From: Mercurialis annua
Lineage: Eukaryota > Streptophyta > Magnoliopsida > Malpighiales > Euphorbiaceae
Length of the DNA: 64,000 bases
Direction of reading: 5' to 3'
NCBI RefSeq assembly: GCF_937616625.2
Contig: NC_065577.1
Span: 25,929,501 to 25,993,500 of the forward strand
A program made the position numbers and the translations under genes. Under the pieces are notes generated by a model. That model saw nothing but the letters and a program-made list of their open reading frames with translations, was not told the origin of the DNA and made no database searches. The first letter of the stretch is position 1, and each line of letters starts with the position of its first letter. This document shows positions 1 to 10,139 of this stretch, piece after piece.

Positions 1-897
1 CCGAATATGACGAGTCATTCTCGTCGGGAGTTTACTAAGTGATACCAAAGTCGTGCTATCGGCACTATCGTCCTTTAGGACGATCACATCACCTTGCAGG
101 GTCGCGTTTCGCCCTTGCTTACTTCTATCGGAATTAGGGAGTGTAACCACTTTCACCCCGAACTCGTCTCTGACAACCGGAACCCATGCCTTAAGTACCC
201 TTTTCTTGTGCGAGACGACTACTTCTCGGTTTCTGGGTACCTTCGCCTTCAGTTTACCATCCCGATGGGAGATGAGGATATCCTTCTAAGATCGCCATTT
301 ATCATCCTCTGTGTCAGGCTTCTTTGGGACTTCTGTCTCGTGGGTCATGCCAATCGCCCCTTCGCTTTCAACCACTTTCTTTGGAACCCATATTTTCTGT
401 ACTTTTGTTTTTCTGTGCTCGTATGGCTCGGCAACATCCTTTTCAATTTGTGCCCTATTCCCCAATCTCTCAGCCATAGGTCTATTTACCCGTTCAGGCT
501 TGATTGTCTATCGGTTCTGTATACGGATGGTCGATTTGGCTGCGCCATGATTAGCCCTTGACTCCTGCCTCAACCTCTTCATTCGCCTTTTTGGGTTTTC
601 GTCAAACGAGGGGTCTCCTCCATTGGCCTAAAAATCCTTTTGAACACGGTTGTCTTAGACTCCCGTTGTGGCTGATGCTTCTGCCACTGCTCAGTAGACG
701 ACTTGGGCTTGAATGTCTTGGGGTGTTCTCTTACTTTCTCGACCCTCTTGGTAGTAAAACAAGTACTGCAAGATGGACATGTAATTTCTGCTAGGGGCGA
801 ACTGTTACGTTTCCTCTTTTATTGTTTAGTTCGCCCCTTTTATGCTCGCCACTTAGACCCATCCATCTCTACCTTGAGCTTGGGTTTTCTGGGGCTT
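1..897 (-). pseudogene. Downstream gag/linker region, degenerate
   Basis: This continues the element past the TGA at 900-898. The minus-strand frames give basic, proline-rich gypsy linker sequence, such as HPKTFKPKSSTEQWQKHQPQ near 630-710, and an open stretch near 1-250 containing KRVLKAWVPVVRDEFG. Several stops fall between, including in the stretch around 286-477. No protease DTG/DSG motif is reached before the edge. Confidence 0.5.
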
Positions 898-899
898 CA

Positions 900-2439
900 C
901 CTGCTATGGATCTGCCCTTGTTCCAAGACGCTGTCAAAATGAGGGCGAACTGTATTGATGGACACGTATTTTGCTTCGGCCTCCTTCTTAGCAGGGAACA
1001 AGAGCTTTCCCTCATTAATCGCCTTCTTGATCATGTTCTTGAAGTTTACACAGTTGTTCGTACTGTGCCCCAAGAGTTGTGATATTTACAGTAATCTTTT
1101 TCGACCATTTCTTCTGGTGGTGGGATCATGTGACCTTCACTAAGGCGATATGTCTATCCTTAAACAAGGCATCAAAGATTTCATCGGCTTTGGTCAGGTC
1201 GAAGGAATATTCCTTCTGTACTACCACGGTTTTATTCTTCTTGACGAAACCCGGTTTTCTCAGGGCCGAATATTCCAATGGCTTGGTGGCCAAAAATTCG
1301 CCCATGTTTATTTCGTCCTCCAAGCCGCTATCCTCACTATCCGAAATCACCGCTATGTCCAACTGGTCCTTGTAGTAAGTACCTTTGGAAGCTCCTTGGC
1401 TCTGCTCTTTTTCCTGGAGAAGCCTTTCATAGCTCGTCACCCTATTCGTCAATTCAAATAAGTCCCGAAATCGGCGCCCTTCAAAATTTTCCCCCATGGC
1501 GAAGCTCATCCCTCTAACCACCATTGGGACGCAATCGGCCTCAAACAGCTTGAGTTTCCAGAAGTCATGCGCAGCTGCTTCGCCGCACTGGGCCGAGAAA
1601 CGAGCGACGTGCTCAACTGTCGATTGTCCTCGCTCTTCTCCAGTAAAGAGGCTAAATTCAGAACCTTGTACCCCTTGGGAAAGGGTAAAATTTGTCGATC
1701 CAATCTTGATAAGGCTTCATATACGAAGGGCGAGGCATCGATTTCAAGTCTACTCCGAACTTTTCCAGCATGTTCAAGAGTTGCCCCTGATCATATATGT
1801 TCGGCTCGCCTCCTTTTATGGCCGGACTTTCGCCCATATTGAATTCCTGGGTGTTGGCCCCAGATGCAACCCCTTGTGGTCTGGATTCCCCTTGGGGAGC
1901 TGATGTACTTGCCCCCTAGTGATTGGCTCTTTCTGCCGATTCGGCTTCTTGTCTAGTCAAGAGCTTGACTGACCCGTAAGTATACCTCAACTTACTAGGT
2001 TGCTGCATCTGTTCGGCCAAACTACCCAGATATCCGAAACGACTAGGTGTTTGGTTTTCTTCGGCACTCCTGTAACTCTGTTCGGCAACAGATTACCCGG
2101 AAAAGAGTCTGCCCAAGTTCTCCATCGCCTTGCTGAGGCCATCCAAATTATTATGGGTCTGCCTTTGGACTGATTCCTGATCGGACATGATATTTTCCAT
2201 CACCTCTGACATCTGATGCATTGCACTATCAAACATCTGTTTGTTCTCTTGGGCAATCTCGCCCCTCATAGCCGAGACGTCGGCCTGTGATACGTAAGGG
2301 CAAGATGGAGGAAGCTGGTGTGAGTAGGCATAGAATCATCGGTCACATCATCATTCTTGTCTGACGGGAGGTTTCCATCAGTGACCGGAGGATTCGGCCC
2401 TTTGCTTGATTGATTAACCTGCTACTTGTCTTTGGCCAT
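900..2439 (-). pseudogene. gag: gag of the Tat-like gypsy element, multiply broken
   Basis: Gag is the structural capsid precursor of the retroelement. The likely ATG is at 2439 on the minus strand. A TAG follows at codon 6 (2424-2422). A helical segment rich in M, E and Q (about 2275-2098) ends in TAA (2095-2093). A frameshift near 1660 separates GQLLNMLEKFGVDLKSMPRP from FSLFTGEERGQSTVEHVARF. The next frame contains DFWKLKLFEADCVPMVVRGM and RRFRDLFELTNRV and runs to the zinc-knuckle-like start YCKYHNSWG near 1090. A one-base frameshift near 1040-1060 breaks that motif, and NCVNFKNMIKKAI resumes in another frame. TGA follows at 900-898. The product cannot be functional. The family call is firm; the exact start is inferred. 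Confidence 0.75.
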
Positions 2440-2565
2440 GATTTCTGATATATCCGAATCAAACTCGTCCACTCCGCTGCCTTGCTGCACTTGTTGTCGG
2501 CGTATAGACCGAGCGTGTCTGGAATAGTCCCTAAAGTCTGCTTTTGTGAGAACCATAAACTGATT

Positions 2566-2583
2566 TCCCCAGTTGAGTCGCCA
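2566..2583 (-). other. Primer-binding site (Tat-type)
   Basis: The minus strand reads TGGCGACTCAACTGGGGA immediately inside the LTR. The PBS of the X family at 5829-5846 is closely related (TGGCGACTCCACTGAGGA), which links the two families. Confidence 0.7.
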
Positions 2584-3065
2584 AAAGAGGTTCGCCTAGA
2601 AATTATCCAGACTCGAATTTTTGAATTTATAATTAGGATCGGTTTGAGGTTTGATGTTTTAACAAACTTGTGAAGATATTCGCAGAGCTTCTTTGGTTAA
2701 AAATCTTAACCACGTAATCTAAATGATAATAATCCGGGAGTTAATAAAATCAGGCGAGATTAATAACGAAACTACTCCTAAGTTAAAAACAATCCGGAGA
2801 GTGCGGGATAAAAAGCACTGGGCTTGGTTTTTGATTGATTGATTTGTTGATACAAAAATAATGAAGCTCCGAGCTATATACAGCTCTACAAAATCAAGTC
2901 TCCTAATCTAATAATAACTAATATTCCTAAAGAGACACTCCTAATGAGTTGCAAATTCCTAATAACAATTAAAGCTAATCAGAAAAAAGCTTTCAATTGG
3001 GCTTAATTCCCTTCGTAAACCCGTGCGATGCTCTGATCCAAAATATTTTTGGGCCGGTGTAAACA
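2584..3065 (-). repeat. 5' LTR of the Tat-like element
   Basis: About 480 bp between the TG start at 3065 (minus strand) and the PBS. The inner edge is approximate because no clean CA terminus is visible beside the PBS. A TATATAG box sits about 190 nt into the LTR on the minus strand. The outer flank abuts an AT-rich repeat tract. Confidence 0.6.
2874..2880 (-). promoter_or_regulatory. LTR TATA box
   Basis: The minus strand reads TATATAG within GCTGTATATAGCTC, inside the LTR and upstream of the PBS, where a U3/R promoter is expected. Confidence 0.45.
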
Positions 3066-4355
3066 TATTTAAATTAAAATTATAGTTGGGTAATATTTTT
3101 TGATAGTATTTAAACTTCTAATTTCCCTTATCTCCTTTTTGCCGTTTTGGTATGCTTTTCTTACAGTACTTTAACTGTTAACTAATTTTTATTAACTTTA
3201 AACTATTAAAAATATTAAACTTCTAATTGCCCCTATATTCATTCTGCCGTTTTTCTATGATTTGTTAATAGTTCTTTAACTCTCAATTAACTTTTATTAG
3301 CTTTAAACTTTAGATAGCAATTAAACTTCTAATTGGCCCAATGCTAACTTTAATAGTACTACGGTAGATAGTGCTTCAAGTTTAACAAAATGCTAATCCT
3401 TCTTTTATGTATTATATTATTTAAATTGATCTCTTATTAGCTTTATTTTTTCAATTATTATAATATTTTTTTATAGTAATCAAATCTATAATTAGCCCTA
3501 TCTCCTTTGTGCCGTTTTTCTATGATTTTCTCTAACCACAATACTGATCCTTACCTTTATTTTTTTAGGTCAATTCGTAGCTATCGTCCTCTTCTTTTCG
3601 TAGCCGCGAGAATCAATCAAAACCGAGTTAAGATGAGGAAGTTATGGTGTTTTGAAATTTTTGTACCTTAACACCCTAAAGAAGAAGATGATAGAGTTGA
3701 GAGCTGAAATTTGATATCTTAAATTATGATTTGAAAATCAAATTTTTGGCCTTATATATTTATGGTAAATTTCTCATTTGATTCCTAACATTTCCACCTC
3801 CATAAACTTTGATTTGTAACTTTTTTTTCGTCCAATTTAGTCTGTCTATCGCTTAATCGTTCGAACTCGATAAATTCCTTATTATTTACATCCAAATAAA
3901 TAATACTATTCCGCTATCTTATTATTTCATATTCCGATAATTAATTTCACTAATTATCGGTAAAAAACACTCAAATCCCATTTTGAGCTAAAATGTATTT
4001 TTTTCTCAATTTTTCCTTTCAAATTTTGCTTTAACAAATACCGATATCCAATTATTCGATATTATTTCATAAATACCAATTTCTGTCAATAATCTATTTA
4101 ATTTATATTTTCCGAGAATTAAAGCCTTATTTTCCAATTTCGAGCTTAAGTGAACTTTTATCCACTTTTCCATATTTTTCTTTTTGAGTATAATTCCATT
4201 TCCTTTATTGAATTTTAATATTGAAAATTTTCTTATAAATTTTCAATGTCTTCTGTTTTATTAATTATTCCGATAATCTCTTTTCCGGCTGCTTTACTTA
4301 TTTTAAATCGGACATGTTGCCTACTTTGGCAATTTCAAACATACGAGGTATTACA
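3066..4355 (-). repeat. Y-type (Tekay-like) LTR fragment
   Basis: The right edge reads GAGGTATTACA at 4355, so the minus strand opens TGTAATACCTC, matching other Y LTR starts. The segment at about 3595-3715 resembles 26400-26530 in another minus-strand Y LTR: both have the phrase GAAGTTATGGTG and a downstream A-rich stretch. The left part is occupied or truncated by the tandem repeat and the Tat-like insertion. No gene seen. Confidence 0.5.
3112..3530. repeat. Imperfect tandem repeat, ~105-bp period, AT-rich
   Basis: The phrase AAACTTCTAATT (or a close variant) recurs at about 3112, 3217, 3323 and 3481. Where preserved it is followed by TGCCGTTTT and a CTATG/GTATG. Spacings are 105, 106 and 158. 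No coding capacity is seen. It lies between the Tat-like LTR and a Y-type LTR piece. Confidence 0.5.
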
Positions 4356-5723
4356 TAAACGCTTAGCTCATTTAAAGTATATGGATAACAATTAGTGAGT
4401 ACACTTTAATTACTCGTCGATATTCATAAAGCCTAGTATTTTAATATACGAAAGGGTATATGAATATATTATATGATTGAATGTATGATTTGAAAAGTAT
4501 TACGTGTATATGTTTTGAAAACGATTGATTATTATAGATAGTTATTTTGTTAAATAACATAATAAATGAAAAGAACATGTATTCTTAAATTTCGGGGAAG
4601 GGTAAAGTAATATGATATGAAATCGAAGATTGAACGATATACGAGTATCGATAGTATACGAATAAGGAAACATAGTACATTCTGATATGTACTATTAAAC
4701 ATAATAAATACCTTATATGTGTGTGTATTTAAATGTGCATTCTTAGATTTTATTGTGCATGTCATGGTCCATAAAGTATCAAAAAAACAAAATATGACAT
4801 ACATAAATCATTAACAAACATTAACTCGATAAATGTAAAATATGAACGATAATGCATCAACTGCTCATAATGAACAACAATATCGAATAAGAAATGAATC
4901 CCCTTTAAATCGACTGATGTGAATTTAAGTCTGTGAATTATCATTAATTCTAGTTAACTCGGTGAACTATCTCGAGACTGCATAACGATTAATGCTAGTT
5001 AACTCGGTGAACTATCTCGGGACAACATTAATCGAGATACAAGGTTAACTCGGTGAACTATCTCGGGACCTGTATCTCCCCAGTTAACTCGATTGAACTA
5101 TCCCGGGACTTGGGACAAATAACTAAGCTTTAATCGAATCGGTAAGAGATATGATCGTAATCGAGAAACGAAATGAGAAAAGAAAGACATCAAAATTATA
5201 ACAAATATTAAATAAAAGGTTTTACGTACGTATATAACATAAATGATTAGTTTATGTAACATACATGAAATATGAGAGTAATTAAGAACATATGAACTAT
5301 GTTTGAAAATGTATTTTCTACATAAAGAAGGTTTTCATTGTTCTCACCCTTTATGTAATATTGATGTGATTTAGTGAACTCACTCAAATTTATATTGACC
5401 TCGTTGTCCCTCCCATTTTACAGGTAGAGTAAGATATGATTTGAATTTTTAAATTGTCGGAAGTATTTCATACAAGACACAAAGAAAGTTTTCTGTCTAG
5501 AAGTCTACAGTAGTTTAGAATTGGTTGACTATTCATATGTATTAGCATTTTAACTCTGATATGTATTCGAAAATGGGTCATATGTATTTTGATAATGTTT
5601 ATTATAGGAAAAACGTTTTAATTTGCAAAACATTTATACGTGTTTTCAGGCTTGCTAAGGGTTTTGAAGCTACCACTCCCATTTCCTAGCACTAGTCGCG
5701 GCTCATGAATTTGGGTCCTGACA
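4356..5723 (+). repeat. Y-type LTR fragment, 3' end preserved
   Basis: It ends with the family signature: a GGCTTGCTAAGGGTTTTGAA block, CTAGCACTAGTCGCGGCTC, then GGGTCCTGACA at 5723. It contains the ACTCGGTGAACTATCTCGGG array. Its start is not resolved, and it joins the Y piece of opposite orientation at about 4355. The right flank is not a PBS; it is the leader of the X element. Confidence 0.55.
4953..5111 (+). repeat. Tandem array in Y LTR, ~39-46 bp units
   Basis: Four units start at 4953, 4998, 5044 and 5083. Each is a GTTAACTCGGTGAACTAT core followed by CTCGGGAC or a variant and a variable spacer. Related arrays sit in other Y LTRs near 10281, 16121 and 47265. Confidence 0.75.
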
Positions 5724-5847
5724 CTGATAAGTTGTAAGTCGTGCGGTTGTGTCCATGTCAACTATTTTTGAAAACAATTCTGAAAACGTCTTTATGTTTT
5801 ATGTTTGAAAAACAATTGATTTGAAATGTCCTCAGTGGAGTCGCCAT
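5724..5847 (-). other. X-element leader with primer-binding site
   Basis: The minus strand reads CTTACA (LTR end), one spacer base at 5847, then TGGCGACTCCACTGAGGA (5846-5829), a Tat-type PBS. About 105 nt of 5' leader follow before the sequence is cut by the Y LTR ending at 5723. No gag is present, so the body of this X copy is lost or displaced. Confidence 0.7.
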
Positions 5848-7015
5848 TGTAAGCGGAGTAAGGATCAGGGGCCGCTCGTCTAGGCTTATGGCAAGACTCT
5901 ATTCCGGTATGGGTTTAAGAAAATATGGAGTCGCCATATAGCTTAGCTAGGAATGCCTTTTATACTGACCGGATAACCTCACTTGCTTATGGTTGAGATT
6001 ATCGTACGCCGGACCAAAAGACTGAGTTCGGGGATAATTTATTGAAACTCTTGTACTTGGCTTATCAGTTACGTTTGCTTTTACTAGATGTTTACTATCT
6101 CATCTCGCCATTCATGTAGTTTATGGTATAAATTTGCGGGAATTTAAACACGTATGAAAGCAGTAAGGGGACCCAATTTAGACGCCCATATGACTCAATT
6201 CCGGGAAGTAGCAAATACTCCTACACATTCATCTAAACCTTAGAAGTTTCTAACAAATATTAAAGGGCTAGCTGGTCTAGATTGATTACATGCATAAAGC
6301 CTAAAACCGGGTTTCTAGATTTGATTGATTTAATCATTAGTCATCTTGAATGCCTATACATCCTTTAACTTCTTTTTCATGGCAGTCCTATGATTTCTAG
6401 GTGATTTGTTGGTTTTGATTTAATTTAGCTAATTAATGTGATTAGTCCTTTATCATGTTAATACTGGATTGGATCATTCTTTTGGAGAGCGTTTAAACAT
6501 TACAAGCATACATATGGGCAGTTGATATACATACAAGGGTAGAGATACTTTTAAAACATGTAGACAAGAGTATATGGTACTCGATGCATTTTGACCGTTG
6601 ATGTGGTCAAAACTAGTTCTTAGACAAAACATGGAAGTTGTCCTACTCGTCGATAAAAGTTTGTCAGTTTGAACCAGGGTCGTTTCCAAGTTTGGATGGA
6701 CTTAGAATCAAGTCTCGAAGTTGCTTGTCCGGTGGATCTAGGCTTCAAGGCTAGGTTGACTGGACAGATTACTAATTGATCTTCGAGGCCAGAAAAACAG
6801 AAAGACATTCCCATTAAATATAACAAACACGTCTTACAACTAAAACAATACATCTGGATTTAAGCTGAGCCTAATTCCGAGCACAAACAAAACGGGAAAC
6901 ACGAAAAAGAGGTCGGATCGAAGCAGAAGACGACGCCACGAAAAAGAGGTAAGATCTGGGAAGATCTTGAATCGGGTTCGGAGGAGGCCAGAAGCAGAAG
7001 ACGGCGCTACTCAAA

Positions 7016-7095
7016 GTGCCGGCGGTGGCACTGTGCACTGCCGGCGCCGACAGTGTATTATTACAGCGTCGCCGGTCCTTTGCGGCGGCGGCTCG
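7016..7095. repeat. GC-rich palindromic array in X LTR
   Basis: Short inverted motifs such as GCCGGCGCCGACAG and GCGTCGCCGG form a GC-rich island in an AT-rich LTR. Arrays occupy the corresponding place in the other X LTRs (13688-13780, 57850-57930). Confidence 0.6.
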
Positions 7096-7794
7096 TCCTC
7101 AGGGGTAGCAGCTTTGTCTTTTCTTCATTTTGGCTCGGGGTTTCATGCAAAAACACTTACAAAACGCATGAAAAAGAACTAGATTGCAAATAACATGTAT
7201 TGGGGTTATTTTAAAGTGTTTCAACTCAAATTAAGACACTTAACAGCTAGTATCGTGACAAATTAAGCAAGAACAATTTGAGGTAAATAAGCACAAAATA
7301 CCCTAGCATGAAGTCTAGGCATTGTAATCAACACAAATCTGGATGTTGGTATACAAGGTGTATTAAAATAAACTATTAAAATACTATTTTCCGGTTTGAA
7401 AAGAAATTTTATCAACAACACCAAATTTAGCAAATATGGCAAAAATCAATAAATAAGCTAATATAAATCCTAATTTTCAAAAATTCAACAATTGCAATTA
7501 ACATGACATAACAGTGACAGAGAATATTTAAGGGTCCTCAAAAGTTTTGTTCTCGGTTCTTGGCTCGTTTATTGGCGAATTGGATGTGGAATCCAGCTTT
7601 GAATCTACGCGTACAACTCGTACTTTATTGATTAGAACGTTCTAGCTTCGTTCTAAGGACTAAAGTTCACTAATTTTTGTATGTGTGTAGAGGATGGCGG
7701 CAAGATTAGGCTTTCTACCTACGGTTCGTGTCTTTTTTTAGTCTTTGATTTTTAGTTAAATTTCATGTCCTTTGCTGAGTTGACTAAAAACTGC

Positions 7795-7801
7795 ATTTAT
7801 A
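7795..7801 (-). promoter_or_regulatory. X LTR TATA box
   Basis: The minus strand reads TATAAAT about 280 nt from the LTR start. Equivalent boxes occur at 14502-14509 and 58635-58644 in the other X LTRs. Confidence 0.45.
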
Positions 7802-8077
7802 GTTGTTAGTTTGACATAGGGTTTCTAGGGTTAGGTTTAAGTTAAATTCTATTCTACTTTTTTTATTAATAATTAATGCTTAATGAGATAATTAACAATA
7901 GAGTTAGGATTAGGAAAAACTACATGAAAAGGGATAAATCCCGTATTAAAACTTGATAGCTATGGAAACATGCCTAAAAGTCATTTATAGTACCATGAAG
8001 TGTTTAAAATGTCTCCTAGGGCCCTATGTGTTTGATTATGGTCAATTTTTTACTAGTCTGAAAAATAGGTGTCTACA

Positions 8078-9825
8078 TATATCCATAAACGTTATAATCG
8101 TTTTTTGAAAATCATTGCTTAAAACTTTTGGAAATCACCGTTTTACTCAAATATTGCATGTCTCATGCATTGCTCTGATTCATTCATAAACCACATACCG
8201 GCTTAAACCAGCTCAAATACAATTAACTGGTACAACATACAAATGGTTATTCCAACACAGTTTTCCAATTAAAGATTTATTCAAATAAAATAGTATATTA
8301 GAGTATACAAAACATGTAAACTGTTTGCTAACAACTAGATCTACTTACCATACATAATCCTCCTTTCCATTTCAAAAACATAATTATAAAGGCCTCCAAT
8401 TGAAACATAATCAACATTCAGACATCTAAGACTCATATTGGTACCGGTGATCACATATTTCTATTGACGCCCAATAGGTACCTCGTTTCCTCGGATCGCT
8501 GTATTAAGTTTCGTATTAATATGCAAAACATAATATAATAAACATCATATAAAATCATAACATATGTGATATATTTCCTTTAATATAATAAAAATATAGC
8601 AAAATAACTTTGACTAAATAATACACAAAAGTATATTGCAAACTCACAATGACTGCTAATATCCCAAAACAAATTCATATCTGTCTAGCTCCTTGGTGTG
8701 CCAAATCCGTAGCTCGATAATTTGTTGAATCTAATATAGGATTCTATCGTTAAAATATATAATTTAAAGAATTTATTCTAGAAATAGATACAGTCACTAA
8801 ACATAAACGTTTAATATATAAACGTATCTCGTCACACTCGTATCGTATTATTTCCGATATAATCTTAATACGTCCTTTTTATTATTCTTGGTATTAATCA
8901 AAACTTCATTTGATTAACTTAACCATAAAAAATTTTACAAATAACTTTAACTATTAAACTTATCCTTTTTAATATTTAAAACCCACCATTTTTAATAATT
9001 AAAACCTTGTTTAATCTTTACAAACTAACCTGTATACTTACGTCATGTTAAGTTGTTTAAGCCCAATTAAAAATTATTCCGCGTTGGGTTTGATTTAGCG
9101 TTGAAAATATGCCCCCTTGGGCTGCTTGGGGACTGCCCATGTTGTCCCCTTTATTGCCAAACCAGCTCTCCTCGTGGAGCATAGCTGGCCTCCTCGTCAA
9201 GCAGAAATTGTTCTATTCGTCAAACAGAAACGTTATGCTCTACGTGCAGAATTTTTCTCGTATGAGCAGAACAAATATTTTTCGTTTGAGCAACAACGAG
9301 CTCGTCGATTCCTATTCCGACGTGCCCATGTTAGTTTCGTATCAAATCCATATTCAAAACTCAAAAATAATCAATCAAAACCATAGGTTTTTAAACTTTC
9401 AACGTCCAAAATGATAATCCGTTCGTAAACCTTAACATACCGAGAAAAATAATTGACCGAAATCAAAATGAACATATTACCTCGTTCGTACGTGAGTTAG
9501 CTTGTTGATCGAGGTTGGAAACATTAAATCAGTCGTTGGATCGTGAAATTATGCTCGCCGTCGTAAAGGATGACCAAAAGAGAAAGAAATATATTAACGA
9601 TGATGCTTTTACGGTTCTGGAAGTATGTTTCTAATGGTGAAGATGATGTGTAGTTGGTTATATATATAGATGTGGCTAAAATCCACTTTTGCTCAAACAA
9701 CTCAAACACGTACTTTAACCCAATTCTTTAATTGTTGTCCAACACCAATTTTAAAATAGTTTCATAAATTCATGGAAATTTGATGGTAATTTCATAAAAA
9801 TATTTAACAAACTTTGTCATGATAT
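8078..9825 (-). repeat. Degenerate Y-type LTR sequence, no gene
   Basis: Markers of minus-orientation Y LTRs are present. CTATTGACGCCCAATAGGTA at about 8462 recurs near 10412, 25240 and 50422, and a CTCGTTCGTACGTGAG-like block at 9480 recurs near 50732. A TATATATATAG stretch at 9661-9671 could be the promoter. A 101-codon open frame at 9109-9414 has no recognisable domain and overlaps another open frame, so I do not call it a gene. Confidence 0.4.
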
Positions 9826-10139
9826 TGTAATACCCCGTGTTTTTGTACCTTATTTTTCGAGTTGGTTATCCGTTAGAAATTGGTTGTTTTCTTTCATCTG
9901 TTGTTCTTTTGCATTCCAGCATGTTCTCGTTATGATTCCGACTTGATTTCAGATTGTTTTATATTGAGTTTAATAAATGTGGTACCTTGGCTGTGTCATG
10001 TTAAGTACTGCAGTACTACTTGTTGACTCTTTCTTACTATCTATAAGACTTTTGGAACAAGGTAGAAGTTCGTCTAATCAAAATGTGTTCACCTAGGTGG
10101 GGTCAGTTGACACTGTGTCAGTTCATAATTATTGTAGAA
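9826..10139 (+). repeat. Y-type LTR 5' fragment
   Basis: It opens TGTAATACCCCGTGTTTTTG at 9826, the canonical Y LTR start. After roughly 300 nt it gives way to sequence with the opposite-orientation array. The right boundary is approximate. Confidence 0.5.

Larger units (their letters stand above)
1..3065 (-). mobile_element. Ty3/gypsy (Tat-like) retroelement, 5' portion, cut by window edge
   Basis: Read on the minus strand, the order is LTR (3065 to about 2584), primer-binding site, then a decayed gag reaching the window edge. The LTR opens TGTTTACACCGGCCC. The PBS TGGCGACTCAACTGGGGA is of the type used by Tat/Ogre-lineage gypsy elements (family knowledge). The gag carries the RRFRDLFELTNRV segment common in plant gypsy Gag proteins. 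Protease, RT and the second LTR must lie left of the window. Assignment to Tat rests on PBS and Gag style only, because no RT is visible. Confidence 0.75.
5848..8077 (-). repeat. X-family 5' LTR (Tat-like gypsy)
   Basis: On the minus strand this LTR runs from TGTAGACACCTATTTTT at 8077 to CTTACA at 5848, 2230 bp. It shares many blocks with 12551-15043 and 56701-59177: a GCCGCTCG start block, ATGGAGTCGCCA, a TCGTTTGCTGGCGAA-like block, and the same terminal sequence. Its U3 is about 280 nt against about 540 nt in the other copies, so it has probably lost around 260 nt there. A TATAAAT box is at 7801-7795. Confidence 0.8.

Noticed and set aside
9109..9414. 101-codon open frame on the plus strand
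   Set aside because: No domain or signal. It overlaps another open frame and lies in Y-type LTR sequence with short repeats, so chance is the better explanation.
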